A DNA stretch of 37,816 bases from Pseudomonas avellanae BPIC 631 (GCF_000444135.1 NZ_ATDK01000569.1:1-37816); one strand, 5' to 3'; counted from the first letter of the stretch, positions 26,406 to 35,519 are shown. Numbers and translations are program-made. Notes: generated from the sequence alone by a model not told the origin.

Positions 26406-26834
26406 TTAGAAGCGAAACGCCTGGCGGCCGATCAACAACCACTGGCCCTTCTGCTTTTGCCAGATCTGGAAATTCTCGATTTCGGTCGGCACCACCTTGC
26501 CGCTGTTGACTGCCTCTGCGGAGAAGTGATTGCGCACCAGCGCGACGTCGCCGGACAGGGTGATTTTCTGGTTGAGCATCTGCAGGGTGTTGAAGGCGCT
26601 CTTACCGGTTTCGAGGTCGGCAATAAACGCTTTCTTGTCTTGAATCGTGCCGCTGGAATGCCCGTAGGTGAGGTTCTCGGCCGTCAGCGCGTTGAGCTGT
26701 GCAATGTCCTTGTGCAACATGGCTTGCGTCAACTGGTCTACAGCTTTGGTAACGTCGGCTTCGTCTGTCGTTGCCGCCGCGACGTAGCCGGTAAACAGGC
26801 ACAGAAAGCCCATAAGCAGTGTCAGCTTTTTCAT
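26406..26834 (-). CDS. Secreted NTF2-like (DUF4440) protein
   Basis: A 142-residue protein with a signal peptide (MKKLTLLMGFLCLFTGYVAA) and one NTF2-like domain of the DUF4440 type (TKAVDQLTQAMLHKDIAQLN, ENFQIWQKQKGQWLLIGRQA). The ATG at 26834 is selected because GAAAAGGG lies 6 bp before it, though ATGs at 26840 and 26855 are in frame. Function unknown; convergent with the CAP gene. Confidence 0.75.
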   Translation of the reverse strand: MKKLTLLMGFLCLFTGYVAAATTDEADVTKAVDQLTQAMLHKDIAQLNALTAENLTYGHSSGTIQDKKAFIADLETGKSAFNTLQMLNQKITLSGDVALVRNHFSAEAVNSGKVVPTEIENFQIWQKQKGQWLLIGRQAFRF

Positions 26835-26943
26835 CTTCATCCCTTTTCTTGTCATTATTGAATGTGGCGGAACCTATGCAGATGATTAGTTCATCTGTCG
26901 TCGTACAACTTAGATCAGGCTGGACCATTCGACAAGGGGGATA

Positions 26944-26967
26944 TGCCGGGAAGCGTGCTTCCCGGCA
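26944..26967 (-). terminator. Hairpin after the second chemoreceptor gene
   Basis: TGCCGGGAAGC-GT-GCTTCCCGGCA is an 11-bp perfect stem 8 bp downstream of the stop of the minus-strand chemoreceptor gene. No T-tract follows on that strand, so it is a weak terminator or a message-stabilising hairpin. Confidence 0.55.
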
Positions 26968-26975
26968 ATAAACGC

Positions 26976-28604
26976 TTAAACGCGGAACTGCTTGGTGAGG
27001 CGGTTCAGGCCTGCGGCCAGTGTCGACAATTCAGCGGTGGCGATGGCGGTCTGGTTCGAGCCCTCGGACGTCTGACTGGACAGGTCACGGATGCTGACCA
27101 GGCTTCTGTCCACCTCACGCGCCACCTGAGCCTGTTCTTCAGCGGCGGTGGCGATCATCAGGTTGCGCTCGTTGATCTGACTGATGGATTCAGTGATTTC
27201 GAGCAGTGCCTTGCCTGCGCCGTTGGCCATTTCCAGAGTCTTGTGCGCCTGCACGCTGGTCTGCTCCATCGCGGTGACGGCGTTGCCGGTGCCGGTCTGA
27301 ATCGAACCGACCATCTGTTCGATTTCACGAGTCGATTGCTGCGTACGGTGCGCCAGTGCACGAACTTCGTCGGCGACCACCGCAAAACCGCGTCCGGCTT
27401 CGCCAGCGCGGGCTGCTTCAATGGCGGCGTTGAGTGCCAGCAGGTTGGTTTGCTCGGCGATGGCGCGAATCACATCCAGTACCTTGCTGATGTCGGTGGC
27501 CATGACCGCCAGACCTTGCACTTCGGTGGACGTGACCTGCACTTTGGAGACCATCAGGTTGATGGCCGTGACCGTTTCATCGACCTGCGCGCGCCCGGCC
27601 ATGGCCGCTGTGCTGGATTGCGACGTCACCTCGGAGGCCGATGCGGCGTTGCTGGCCACTTGCTCGACCGCAGCGCTCATCTGATTGACGGCGGTAGCGG
27701 CCATCTCGATTTCGTTGCTCTGGCGCTGAATGGTCCGCGAGGCATCTTCAGTCACCGCATGCATTTCTTCCGACGTGGCGGCCAGCTGGGTGGAGGAATC
27801 ACCAATCAGCGTCAGGGCGCTACGCAGGTTGGTTTGCATGGCGGCGAGGGCGGCAATCAGCTTGGCCGCTTCATCGCTGCCGCTCTGTGGAACGTCCTTG
27901 CTCAGATCATTGGCAGCAATGCGTTGCGCGATGTTCAGCGACTCATTGATCGGGCCGGTCAGGCTGCGGGTGTACAGCCAGGCGAGCAACAACGTAGCGA
28001 CTACGCCGACAGCGATGAAAATACCCACCATCCACAGGGTTTGCTGGTAGGCGGCATCGGCCTGATTACCGGCTCTTTCTGCTTTGCTGTCGTTGATGCC
28101 GATGAGTTTCTTGAGGGCGTTTTCAACCTGGTCCGCGGCGCTTTTCATCTCGCCATTGGAGATGGTGACTGCCTCCTCGAGATTTCCGGCGGCAACGGAA
28201 GCCAGGTAATGATTCTGGGCAGTCTGATAATCGCTGGTGGCCTTGTTGAGCTCGTCGAATGCCTGACGCCCTTGAGGGGTCACGATCAACTTGCCGAGGG
28301 CGTCCGAAAAGCCTGCAATCAGCGAGCGTGATTGCTGAATGTCGCTGAGCGCCTTGGTCCTGCGATCCTGCGGCTCAAGTGGGTTGCGCAAGCGGGCGTT
28401 ATTGCCCCTGATGCCAACAAATTCCCGGTCCAGAGAGCCGAGCAGCTTCACGCTCGGCAGCACGTTTTCCTCAATGAATTTCTCTGCGGTGTTGAGAAGT
28501 GCTGCCTGACGCAGAGCCAGCACGCCCAATGCGACAATCATCAGGCAGAAAATACCGAAACATAAAGCCGAACGCGGGGCGAGATTGAGTTTACGCAGGA
28601 TCAT
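26976..28604 (-). CDS. Methyl-accepting chemotaxis protein (second of two)
   Basis: A 542-residue chemoreceptor: helix 1 about 12-32, periplasmic helical domain about 33-189, helix 2 about 190-213 (WMVGIFIAVGVVATLLLAWL), HAMP linker, and the signalling tip EQTNLLALNAAIEAARAGEA. No C-terminal CheR pentapeptide (it ends GLNRLTKQFRV). The signalling half is very like that of the first receptor, but the sensor halves differ, so they should see different ligands. GGAG lies 9 bp before the ATG. Confidence 0.92.
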   Translation of the reverse strand: MILRKLNLAPRSALCFGIFCLMIVALGVLALRQAALLNTAEKFIEENVLPSVKLLGSLDREFVGIRGNNARLRNPLEPQDRRTKALSDIQQSRSLIAGFSDALGKLIVTPQGRQAFDELNKATSDYQTAQNHYLASVAAGNLEEAVTISNGEMKSAADQVENALKKLIGINDSKAERAGNQADAAYQQTLWMVGIFIAVGVVATLLLAWLYTRSLTGPINESLNIAQRIAANDLSKDVPQSGSDEAAKLIAALAAMQTNLRSALTLIGDSSTQLAATSEEMHAVTEDASRTIQRQSNEIEMAATAVNQMSAAVEQVASNAASASEVTSQSSTAAMAGRAQVDETVTAINLMVSKVQVTSTEVQGLAVMATDISKVLDVIRAIAEQTNLLALNAAIEAARAGEAGRGFAVVADEVRALAHRTQQSTREIEQMVGSIQTGTGNAVTAMEQTSVQAHKTLEMANGAGKALLEITESISQINERNLMIATAAEEQAQVAREVDRSLVSIRDLSSQTSEGSNQTAIATAELSTLAAGLNRLTKQFRV

Positions 28605-28784
28605 TGTAATTTCTCCGATGGATGCAAGAAGCTATCGCCCTCCCTCGGACTTTCTTGACACGCTGCCTGACTGAAAAAATCAGGCTTTACACACAAGTTG
28701 TAAGTAAACGTGACTGGACGCTGGCAACGGTAACCTTCGGGACCGCCACCCTGAGACGCTATTAACTGCCCGCAGTGCATCCAA

Positions 28785-29408
28785 TCAGCGTTTTTCCATC
28801 CCCAGCATGAACGTATCGACGGCTCTTTCGACCATGGCGCTGATCTGCTCGGCACTCAGTCGTGCGGGTGTCTGCTGGTAAAGACGGATGTCGGTTTCTG
28901 CCGTCAGCAACGAGGTGAGTTGCAGCGCTGCGACATGCGGATCGGTCTCGCGCAACTGGCCGCGCTGCATGGCTGCCGTCATCAATGCGGTCACCGTCTG
29001 CAGGCATTCCCGAGGGCCGGAATCATAGAACATCATGCCGATGGCGGAGTGCCCGGATTCAGCGACGACCATGCGGTAGACGGCCAGCGCATTGTCATCA
29101 TTGATGAGCACCATCAGCATCCGCTCGCCGAAACGAGTGAACAGCTTTCTCAACTCTGGGTTCGTGTCAGCGCCGTTGTAGGTCGTCAGCTCCGAAACCG
29201 CCTCGGCCAGATGGACCATTGCGAGCCTGTTGACCACGGCGATGAACAGCTCTTCCTTGGAGGGGAAATAGCTGTAGATCGTTGCTTTGGAGCCACCCAT
29301 CCGTTTGGTGACTTCATTCATCGACGCGCGTTCGTAGCCCATTTCGAGGAAAACGCTCGCTGCGGCATCAATGATGGCTTCGCGACGAGCTTCAGTACGG
29401 ACCTTCAT
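28785..29408 (-). CDS. TetR-family regulator with AefR-like ligand domain
   Basis: A 207-residue TetR-type repressor. The helix-turn-helix is in residues 28-56 (ASMNEVTKRMGGSKATIYSY, FPSKEELF). The C-terminal domain looks like the AefR-type (TetR_C_7) dimer/ligand domain; AefR is a P. syringae regulator of quorum sensing and fitness, but I cannot say this is AefR itself. Such proteins often sit beside RND efflux genes, none of which is here; the divergent neighbour is a DUF3237 gene, with a dyad between. Confidence 0.85.
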   Translation of the reverse strand: MKVRTEARREAIIDAAASVFLEMGYERASMNEVTKRMGGSKATIYSYFPSKEELFIAVVNRLAMVHLAEAVSELTTYNGADTNPELRKLFTRFGERMLMVLINDDNALAVYRMVVAESGHSAIGMMFYDSGPRECLQTVTALMTAAMQRGQLRETDPHVAALQLTSLLTAETDIRLYQQTPARLSAEQISAMVERAVDTFMLGMEKR

Positions 29409-29476
29409 TTATATCCTCAATCCCTTAGTGAACCGGGTAGTGCAGTATGTGCAAAAAATCTCTAGACTGGAACTGA

Positions 29477-29486
29477 ACCGTTCGGT
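29477..29486. promoter_or_regulatory. Possible TetR-type operator
   Basis: ACCG-TT-CGGT is a dyad 69 bp upstream of the TetR gene and about 150 bp upstream of the DUF3237 gene. Its size and place fit an operator used for autorepression, but it is short and could be chance. Confidence 0.3.
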
Positions 29487-29636
29487 ACGATTTCAGCCGG
29501 CTTCGTGGAGCTTACTTGAAAAGCAGTTCCAGATAAATGCCGACGAATGTATGCCGTATTCAATTCTGCTAACTCGATGAGCTGCCTCCCGGCATCCATT
29601 GCCTAAAATGTATCCGACGATGGAGTGAACAGGTCT

Positions 29637-30158
29637 ATGAACATCATTGATTTCAATAAACCCGTCAAACGCTCTTTTCGCGGAAATACGGCACCGGCAC
29701 CCGTGCTTGAGAAAGTGCTGACCGTCATTCTGAAAACCGATGTGCCTGTCCTCATGGGCATATGCAGCGACGGGCTGCGCAGTAACAGCGCTATTCTGGG
29801 CGGTGAGTTCCAGGCGGAATATTTCAGCGGTTCGGTGCTTTCCGGTGGTGGCAATGTGCTTGTCGAGTTGTCGTCCGAGCTTGCCTTTCTGGAAACCCGC
29901 TTCACCCTGATCACTCAACTGGGTGAACTGATCAACGTCGAATGCAAAGGCGTTCTGCTCATGGATGAAGGGGGTCAGCAGGAACTGCAGAGCGGCGTGT
30001 GGCCCATCAGCGAAGGCCACTATCAGTGTACGTGCACGCCACGTTTCCAGGTTTCGCTTGGCCCTAACGACTGGCTGGAGAAAAGCGCCTTCATTGGCAA
30101 GATCGAATACATTCAACGTAATGAAACGTTGATCAGCTTCTACCGGATGAGGCTCTGA
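29637..30158 (+). CDS. DUF3237-family protein
   Basis: A 173-residue protein that fits the DUF3237 beta-barrel family: GLRSNSAILGGEFQAEYFSG, SGGGNVLVELSSELAFLETR, YTLIT-like and PRFQVSLGPNDWLEKSAFIG segments in the usual order. No enzyme activity is established for the family. The ATG at 29637 (GGAG 11 bp before) is used; a GTG at 29625 would add four residues. It is divergent from the TetR gene and perhaps regulated by it. Confidence 0.7.
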   Translation: MNIIDFNKPVKRSFRGNTAPAPVLEKVLTVILKTDVPVLMGICSDGLRSNSAILGGEFQAEYFSGSVLSGGGNVLVELSSELAFLETRFTLITQLGELINVECKGVLLMDEGGQQELQSGVWPISEGHYQCTCTPRFQVSLGPNDWLEKSAFIGKIEYIQRNETLISFYRMRL

Positions 30159-30188
30159 TTTAATAGGTTGACTGTTCACGGATCAAGC

Positions 30189-30212
30189 GGAGCAAGCCGT
30201 GGGGCTTGCTCC
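30189..30212. terminator. Hairpin between convergent genes, terminator or REP-like
   Basis: GGAGCAAGCC-GTGG-GGCTTGCTCC is a 10-bp stem placed between the DUF3237 gene and the convergent TonB-receptor gene. Its sequence type (GGAGCAAGCC) is common in Pseudomonas intergenic hairpins. It may stop transcription from both sides. Confidence 0.6.
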
Positions 30213-30253
30213 ACTGCTACCTTCAAGAGCCTGGCGGTGCAGAACGTGGCGAT

Positions 30254-32374
30254 TTAAAACGTGACGCTGGCGCTCAAGCGTGCGGTGCGCGGCTCGCCCA
30301 CGTTGACCTGCAACTGGCTGCCGGTGCTGGACGGGTAGTACTGCTTGTCAAACAGGTTGTCCACGTTCAATTGCAGGCGGGTTTTATACCCGGCCATCGG
30401 CACGTCCCAGCGCAGAAACGCATCGGCTACGGTGTAGCTGCTCATATAGAAGGTGTTGGCGTCGTCGCCAGCCCGCTCGCCAACGTAACGCGCGCCGCCG
30501 CCGGCATGCCAGTCGCCCAGGTCCGAAGGGATCTGCAGGTGGTGGGTGAGGTACAGGCTGGCGGTATGTTTCGGCGCCTGACTCAAACGATTGCCCTTGT
30601 TGCTCGGGTCATCAAGCACTTCGGTGTGGGTGTAGGCGTAAGTGCCGATCATGTCCCAACGCTCGGCGATGCGGCCGGTCACGTCCAGCTCTACGCCTTG
30701 GGAGCCCACCTTGCCCGCCGCTTCGCTGACGCCAGTAACGCCGGTCGGGGTAACGACGTTTTTCTTCTCGATATCGAACACTGCAAGGTTGACGTTGAGT
30801 TCGGGTGCCAAGGCATATTTGGCGCCGACTTCATAGCTGCGACCTTCTTCCGGGTCGAAGGTCGTGCCATCGTCGTTCACGTCATCATTGGGCACGAACG
30901 AACGGCTGTAGTTGCCGTACAACGACAGGTCGTCATTGACCTTGAACACCAGGCCGGCCATCGGCAGGAACACATCGTCGTTTTTGTCCAGGTTTGTGAC
31001 GCGGCTGGCACCAAGGCCTTGTTTGATGTACTGGTCATAGTGCTGATAACGGCCGCCAAGCACGAGAATCCAGCGATCATTAAGGTGCCAGTTGTCCTTG
31101 AGGTACAGCGAAGACGAAGTCAACTGATTGCTCAAGTTGCTGTTCGCCGCGCTGACGACACTGGGCTCGGCCAGGCTGCCGTAAACGGGCGAAAAGATAT
31201 TGAAGCCGTTCTGAGCCGTGTTGCGGTAAGTCTTGCCGCGATACTTGTCAGAGTCTTCCTGCTCGGCGCCGATCAACAGATCGTGCTGTTGGCCGAGAAT
31301 GTCCTGTTTGCCGATGAAGTCCCAGCTGGCGTAACGGGTTTCGTAATCGTAGTGACCGCCGTTGGCCTGACGACGCAACACGCCGCTGCTCGACAGGGTG
31401 CTGGGCTGGGCAATCGAGAGGCTGTAGCGGTCGTTGTTCCAGCCATAGGTCAGGCGGGTTTTCCAGTCGTCGCTGAGCTGATATTCGAAACGTGCGGTTG
31501 CGGTTTCGCTGATGCCGACCGTGTTTGACCACTTCTCGTCGAGACGCTTGTCATAGCTGATGTTTGCCGGGTGGCCGCCGGTGAAAACAGTGCCGCGGTC
31601 GAACGGGCTGATGTAATCGTTGTACTCGTAGGCCAGGGTCAGGCTGGCGCGCTCACCGGTCCAGGACAGCGATGGCGCGATCAGCGTGTGCTGGTCAACG
31701 CCGTAGTTACGCCAGTAATCCTCGCTCTGACGTTCAGCCACCAGCCGGTAGGCCAGCCCGGAATCGCCCAGCGGGCCGGTGGTATCGACGCTGAAGCTGC
31801 CGCCACCTTCACTGTAGGCAGAGCCACTGAGGGTGGTGCTTTGCACGTACTGCGGCTGTTTGCTGATCACATTGATCACGCCGCCCGGTTCCATCGCCCC
31901 GTACAGCAGCGATGCAGGGCCTTTGAGCACCTCGACACGCTCGGTGGTCGCGCCGAAATTCTTCGACACCACCGAACGTACGCCATCGCGCAGGATCGAG
32001 CCGTCATCGTTGTTGCCGAAGCCGCGCTTGATTACCGAGTCCTTGGTGTTGCCCAGTGTATTGCCCTGACTGACGCCGCTGACAAACTTCATGGCGTCGT
32101 CCAGCGAGCGCACGTTGTAATCGGCGATCGTCTGTGGCGTGACGACATTGACCGATTGCGCCTCTTCCTTGATCGGCACATCGCTCTTGCTCGCGGTGCT
32201 GGTGCTTTTTGCGCTGTAGCCCTCCGAGGTTTCGGAGGCAGCGGCAGAAACCTGCGTGGCAGGCAGCGTGGCGGTTTCTGCCGCATGCACTGCGCCGCTG
32301 GAGAACATTGCCAGAGACAGCGCAGACAACAGAAAAGGGCCGGGACGGCGAGGGCGTTTGGAGGAGGTGCTCAA
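30254..32374 (-). CDS. TonB-dependent siderophore receptor
   Basis: A 706-residue outer-membrane receptor. A signal peptide (about 1-31, ending AVHAA) is followed by a plug domain (about 60-170, with SDVPIKEEAQSVNVVTPQTI and RVEVLKGPASLLYGAMEPGG) and a 22-strand-type barrel ending in SASVTF, a C-terminal Phe as in outer-membrane proteins. There is no extra N-terminal signalling domain, so it is not of the FecA/FpvA sigma-signalling type. The ligand is likely a ferric hydroxamate or similar siderophore, but sequence alone does not tell. No siderophore synthesis gene is near. A Fur-box-like site precedes it. Confidence 0.93.
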   Translation of the reverse strand: MSTSSKRPRRPGPFLLSALSLAMFSSGAVHAAETATLPATQVSAAASETSEGYSAKSTSTASKSDVPIKEEAQSVNVVTPQTIADYNVRSLDDAMKFVSGVSQGNTLGNTKDSVIKRGFGNNDDGSILRDGVRSVVSKNFGATTERVEVLKGPASLLYGAMEPGGVINVISKQPQYVQSTTLSGSAYSEGGGSFSVDTTGPLGDSGLAYRLVAERQSEDYWRNYGVDQHTLIAPSLSWTGERASLTLAYEYNDYISPFDRGTVFTGGHPANISYDKRLDEKWSNTVGISETATARFEYQLSDDWKTRLTYGWNNDRYSLSIAQPSTLSSSGVLRRQANGGHYDYETRYASWDFIGKQDILGQQHDLLIGAEQEDSDKYRGKTYRNTAQNGFNIFSPVYGSLAEPSVVSAANSNLSNQLTSSSLYLKDNWHLNDRWILVLGGRYQHYDQYIKQGLGASRVTNLDKNDDVFLPMAGLVFKVNDDLSLYGNYSRSFVPNDDVNDDGTTFDPEEGRSYEVGAKYALAPELNVNLAVFDIEKKNVVTPTGVTGVSEAAGKVGSQGVELDVTGRIAERWDMIGTYAYTHTEVLDDPSNKGNRLSQAPKHTASLYLTHHLQIPSDLGDWHAGGGARYVGERAGDDANTFYMSSYTVADAFLRWDVPMAGYKTRLQLNVDNLFDKQYYPSSTGSQLQVNVGEPRTARLSASVTF

Positions 32375-32413
32375 GGGAGATGCTCTGTCATGACGTTAAT
32401 AGCAATAATTGTA

Positions 32414-32432
32414 ATTTGATAGTAATTCTCAT
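32414..32432 (-). promoter_or_regulatory. Fur-box-like site upstream of the TonB-dependent receptor
   Basis: On the minus strand it reads ATGAGAATTACTATCAAAT, which keeps the GAGAAT...TATC pattern seen at many Pseudomonas Fur sites but matches the 19-bp consensus only partly. It lies about 40 bp before the receptor gene, in the right place for iron repression. Confidence 0.5.
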
Positions 32433-32493
32433 GTAAACGGATGAATGACTGATGTGCTTTTGTATCAGTCTGGAAACAGTACGCTTTGCAGGG

Positions 32494-32958
32494 TCAAGCC
32501 GGGTCAGCAGTGGGCGTGACATTGGTGTCGATTCGCTTGCCCATGCTGATAATAGGCTCCGGCGTATACCCAAGCGTTTGATAGAAAGCTTGCACGCTTT
32601 CATTGAATGTATGGATCTGCAGATTGATCTTTACGCAGCCCAGATGAACAAGTGCCTGTTCGGCGTGTTTCACCAGCGCGCTGCCCAAGCCCTTGCCACG
32701 CTGTTGCGGATCGACCGCAACCGAGTACAGCCAGCCGCGGTGCCCGTCATAACCGGCAAGAATGGTCCCGACTACACGGTCGGCAAGGTCGTCATCAGTG
32801 GCAGTGGCGACGAAAAACAACCGGTCCTCGACAGCCAGTTTCTTGTCGATCGACAGGTCCGGGCGGTTATGCGGTGCGGTGTCATTGAAGACGGTCTTCC
32901 AGAGCTGGATGACCGCGAGGCGATGCTGGGCGTTCGAGTATTCGACAATGGCATTCAT
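32494..32958 (-). CDS. GNAT-family acetyltransferase, YpeA-like
   Basis: A 154-residue GNAT protein. The acetyl-CoA loop is VDPQQRGKGLGSALV, followed by the strand GCVKINLQIHTFN and the helix AFYQTLGYTPEP. It looks like the YpeA/RimI-like small acetyltransferases, whose substrates are mostly unknown. Transcribed in the same direction as the receptor gene downstream, 119 bp apart; probably independent. Confidence 0.8.
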   Translation of the reverse strand: MNAIVEYSNAQHRLAVIQLWKTVFNDTAPHNRPDLSIDKKLAVEDRLFFVATATDDDLADRVVGTILAGYDGHRGWLYSVAVDPQQRGKGLGSALVKHAEQALVHLGCVKINLQIHTFNESVQAFYQTLGYTPEPIISMGKRIDTNVTPTADPA

Positions 32959-33019
32959 TTCGCTGTCCCTGAATGAGGTACAGCGAGATTACTGTCTGGT
33001 GTCTGGTGCCTGGCGCTGT

Positions 33020-33964
33020 CTAACCGGCGTCTTTTTGCCCCTTGTTCTGCCTGTTGGCCTGAGAGCGCGATGCGGGCGTATCGAGCAGTGAGCGGATCGC
33101 CCGGCTGTAGGCGGGCTGGCCGATCTGCATGCTGTTGTTGTGCGTGCCGCCGGGCACCAGTATCAGTTTCTTTGGCTCTTTCGCGGCGGCAAACAGTTGC
33201 TCGCTGAAGCGGGCGGGCACGTAACGGTCTTCGGTGCCGTGGACGATCAGCACGGGCATGTGAATGTCGGCGATCTTGTCCAGCGAGTCGAACTTCTGTG
33301 ACAGCAGCCAGCGCACCGGCAGTGACGTGTTGGCGAGGGCGGTGGCCACGTCTGCCAGATTGGTGAAGGTGGACTCTACGATCAGCCCGCGCGCTTGCAC
33401 CGGGGCATTGTCCTTTTCGGCGTCATGGCCCAGTTCTGCGGCCAGGTCCACGGCGACCGCGCCGCCCAGCGAGTGCCCGTAGATCAGCCTGCGTTGCGGG
33501 GCAGGTTGCAATTGTTTCAAGCGTTGCCAGGCGATGCGTGCGTCTTCATAAACGGATTTCTCCGACGGCAACTGGCCCATGCTCTGCCCGAAGCCGCGGT
33601 AATCGATGGCCAGTATCGAGTAGCCCTGCGCCTTGAGTTGCTGGATACGAAACAACTGGCCGGTCAGGTTCCATCTTGAACCGTGCAGGTACAGGATGGC
33701 CGGAGCATTCTTGTCGGGTGCAGCCCACCACCACGCATGAATATTCTGGGAAGTACCAAAGGCGGGCGTACGCAGCTCTATTTCCTGAACATCGGCGGGC
33801 AGCCCGCTGTACCAGCTTGCCGTACCGGGCTCGATACGAAACACCAGCTCGCGCTCCTTGTGTTCGAGAACGGCGCAGCCTACCGGCAGGCCGAGGATAA
33901 TGGCTGCCATCAACACCCATCTGATCGGGCGTGCCTTGAAGCGGGCCAGCAGTGAAATCGCCAT
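33020..33964 (-). CDS. Membrane-anchored alpha/beta hydrolase
   Basis: A 314-residue protein with an N-terminal hydrophobic anchor (about 14-30) that ends in an imperfect lipobox (LPVGC, Cys30), so it may be a lipoprotein or a plain signal-anchored protein. The alpha/beta hydrolase core has LYLHGSRWNL (oxyanion region) and the nucleophile elbow GHSLGG (Ser165), with Asp246 in HGTEDRYVP and His275 in GGTHNN completing the triad. Similar proteins are called bem46-like; substrate unknown. Confidence 0.85.
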   Translation of the reverse strand: MAISLLARFKARPIRWVLMAAIILGLPVGCAVLEHKERELVFRIEPGTASWYSGLPADVQEIELRTPAFGTSQNIHAWWWAAPDKNAPAILYLHGSRWNLTGQLFRIQQLKAQGYSILAIDYRGFGQSMGQLPSEKSVYEDARIAWQRLKQLQPAPQRRLIYGHSLGGAVAVDLAAELGHDAEKDNAPVQARGLIVESTFTNLADVATALANTSLPVRWLLSQKFDSLDKIADIHMPVLIVHGTEDRYVPARFSEQLFAAAKEPKKLILVPGGTHNNSMQIGQPAYSRAIRSLLDTPASRSQANRQNKGQKDAG

Positions 33965-34100
33965 GAGGTGCGGGTCTCAGTCAACAAAGTGAAATAAATG
34001 CAGGTTTTGCACCAGTCTTGCAAGACGAGACGCCAAACATCGGTTACAGGATATTGCTTGCTTGAGCAATGAATACGGCGACAGCTTGGGTCAGAGCATG

Positions 34101-34181
34101 GTGCTAACGCAAACCCCTACGCTTCAATACCTTGCGCCAAGGTCCACGACGGCAGCGTCAACAAACGTCACTTGTTAGCAC
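34101..34181. other. Structured non-coding element in the 368-bp gap before the acetyltransferase
   Basis: GTGCTAAC (34101-34108) pairs with GTTAGCAC (34174-34181) as a perfect 8-bp outer stem. Inside it lie two hairpins: ACCTTG-CGC-CAAGGT (34129-34143) and GACG-GCAG-CGTC (34148-34159). Together they make an 81-nt multi-branched fold. No tRNA features (T-loop, anticodon stem) are seen. It could be a small RNA, a cis-acting RNA, or a mobile short repeat. The rest of 33965-34332 shows no gene that I can support. Confidence 0.45.
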
Positions 34182-34332
34182 GGTTGGTTATTGAGGTAGC
34201 CCTGGCCCATAGCTGCGGATTATGCTGTGTCTGCGCGGGCGCTGTGTTTTTGTCACCTGCCGCCGCCTGAATCGCCACTCTGCTTACCGAATTGATCGCG
34301 CTTTGTTCAATTTCTTCAAGAGGTTACCGCCA

Positions 34333-34815
34333 ATGTTCCACCACCGTCCCCTGGAAGAAAAAGATATCCCCATCATCTGCGAACTGCCGCAGAATGCCGA
34401 CGAACTGTTTTACATGTTCCCCAGAGCAACCTGGCCGCTGACGCCCCCGCAGCTCGCGGACGCGCTGGAGACCCGTCAGGACTCGACGATCATCGAGATG
34501 GACGGTGAGGTCGTTGGCTTCGCCAACTTCTCGCAATGCCACTTTCGCGGCCGCTGCTCGCTGGGCAACGTCATTATCGCGCCCAAGGCCCGCTCCAAAG
34601 GGGTAGGCCGTTACATGATCACCCGCATGATGGAGATCGCCTTCGACAAGCATGAAGCCACCGAGCTCATCGCGTCCTGTTACAACCACAACGTGCCGGG
34701 GCTGCTGTTTTACCCACGCATGGGCTTTCGCCCTTACTCGATCGAAGAAAAGCGCGACAAGCAGGGCGCTCGGGTTGCATTGATTCATTTGCGTCTGTCT
34801 GGCGCGCAAGCCTGA
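34333..34815 (+). CDS. GNAT-family acetyltransferase
   Basis: A 160-residue GNAT protein that starts MFHHRPLEEKDIPIICELPQ. The cofactor loop is NVIIAPKARSKGVGRYMI, and the C-terminal part NHNVPGLLFYPRMGF is typical. AAGAGG lies 9 bp before the ATG at 34333; the frame is open to 34222. Substrate unknown. Confidence 0.82.
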   Translation: MFHHRPLEEKDIPIICELPQNADELFYMFPRATWPLTPPQLADALETRQDSTIIEMDGEVVGFANFSQCHFRGRCSLGNVIIAPKARSKGVGRYMITRMMEIAFDKHEATELIASCYNHNVPGLLFYPRMGFRPYSIEEKRDKQGARVALIHLRLSGAQA

Positions 34816-34834
34816 GGCTTTTCACAAAGGGCGT

Positions 34835-34856
34835 CGGCCGTTGAATGTAACGGCCG
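34835..34856 (+). terminator. Probable terminator after the acetyltransferase gene
   Basis: CGGCCGTT-GAATGT-AACGGCCG is an 8-bp perfect stem 19 bp after the stop codon, followed by a pyrimidine-rich but not pure-T stretch. The rest of 34857-35219 is AT-rich and gene-free, probably the promoter of the DUF1652 gene. Confidence 0.5.
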
Positions 34857-35219
34857 TGCGTCCTTCTTCTCCGAAACACCCGCGCACCCTTGACCGTTCG
34901 TCAGTTTATAGATGGCGCATTCCATCCACTCCCTGAAGTGTTGATTCGCATCCTGTGCCCATTCATTGGAAATCATTAGGGTGAATCGTTTTTGCTGTTT
35001 GTTTTTTAATAGCAGGCCGGTTTAAATGTTCTGTGGATATTCAGTTATGAAAGTTGCTGGCGATGTGCGCAAGGGTGTATAACTGCGTTAAGCATCAAGT
35101 GAGTGGCGGCAGATAATTGGCGGGCTGGTGCGGGCCGTTTTTAAACGTTGATCAACAATAAAAATTATCGGAATTCTGTCACTGTCGGGACATGCTTACA
35201 CCCATAAGGAGATAAAGAG

Positions 35220-35480
35220 ATGATCGCGAGTGGATTGTCTGAGTTAGAACTCAGAAGCATTGTCGAACGTGCGTTCCTGCCGTCGCGTTGCACCTGCACG
35301 ATTGCCAACGAAGAGATGACCGTGCAGATAAACGACCTGACGTCCGGGCGCGTTCTTCATGAAACGGGTATCCCGTTACGCCGGATCAATACCAGCCGTG
35401 ACATATCCGAGCTGGTAGCCAGGCTGCGTCACGGGCTGTCCACTGCCAAGGTGTCACACGCGCATTACAACGCTGCCTGA
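35220..35480 (+). CDS. DUF1652 small protein
   Basis: An 86-residue protein of the DUF1652 family, seen mostly in Pseudomonas: SELELRSIVERAFLPSRCTC and LRRINTSRDISELVARLRHG match the family's two conserved blocks. AAGGAG lies 9 bp before the ATG, a strong ribosome site. Function unknown. A good terminator follows. Confidence 0.85.
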   Translation: MIASGLSELELRSIVERAFLPSRCTCTIANEEMTVQINDLTSGRVLHETGIPLRRINTSRDISELVARLRHGLSTAKVSHAHYNAA

Positions 35481-35519
35481 CGCTGCTGCACCCGCTGATG
35501 CTCTGGCATCGGTCTGTAG

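Noticed and set aside
32452..32976. Plus-strand frame opposite the YpeA-like acetyltransferase gene.
   Set aside because: The minus-strand frame has the full GNAT motif QRGKGLG; the plus-strand frame is its shadow.
34101..34181. A tRNA gene.
   Set aside because: The outer stem is tRNA-like in size but there is no T-loop motif, no anticodon arm and no proper D arm.
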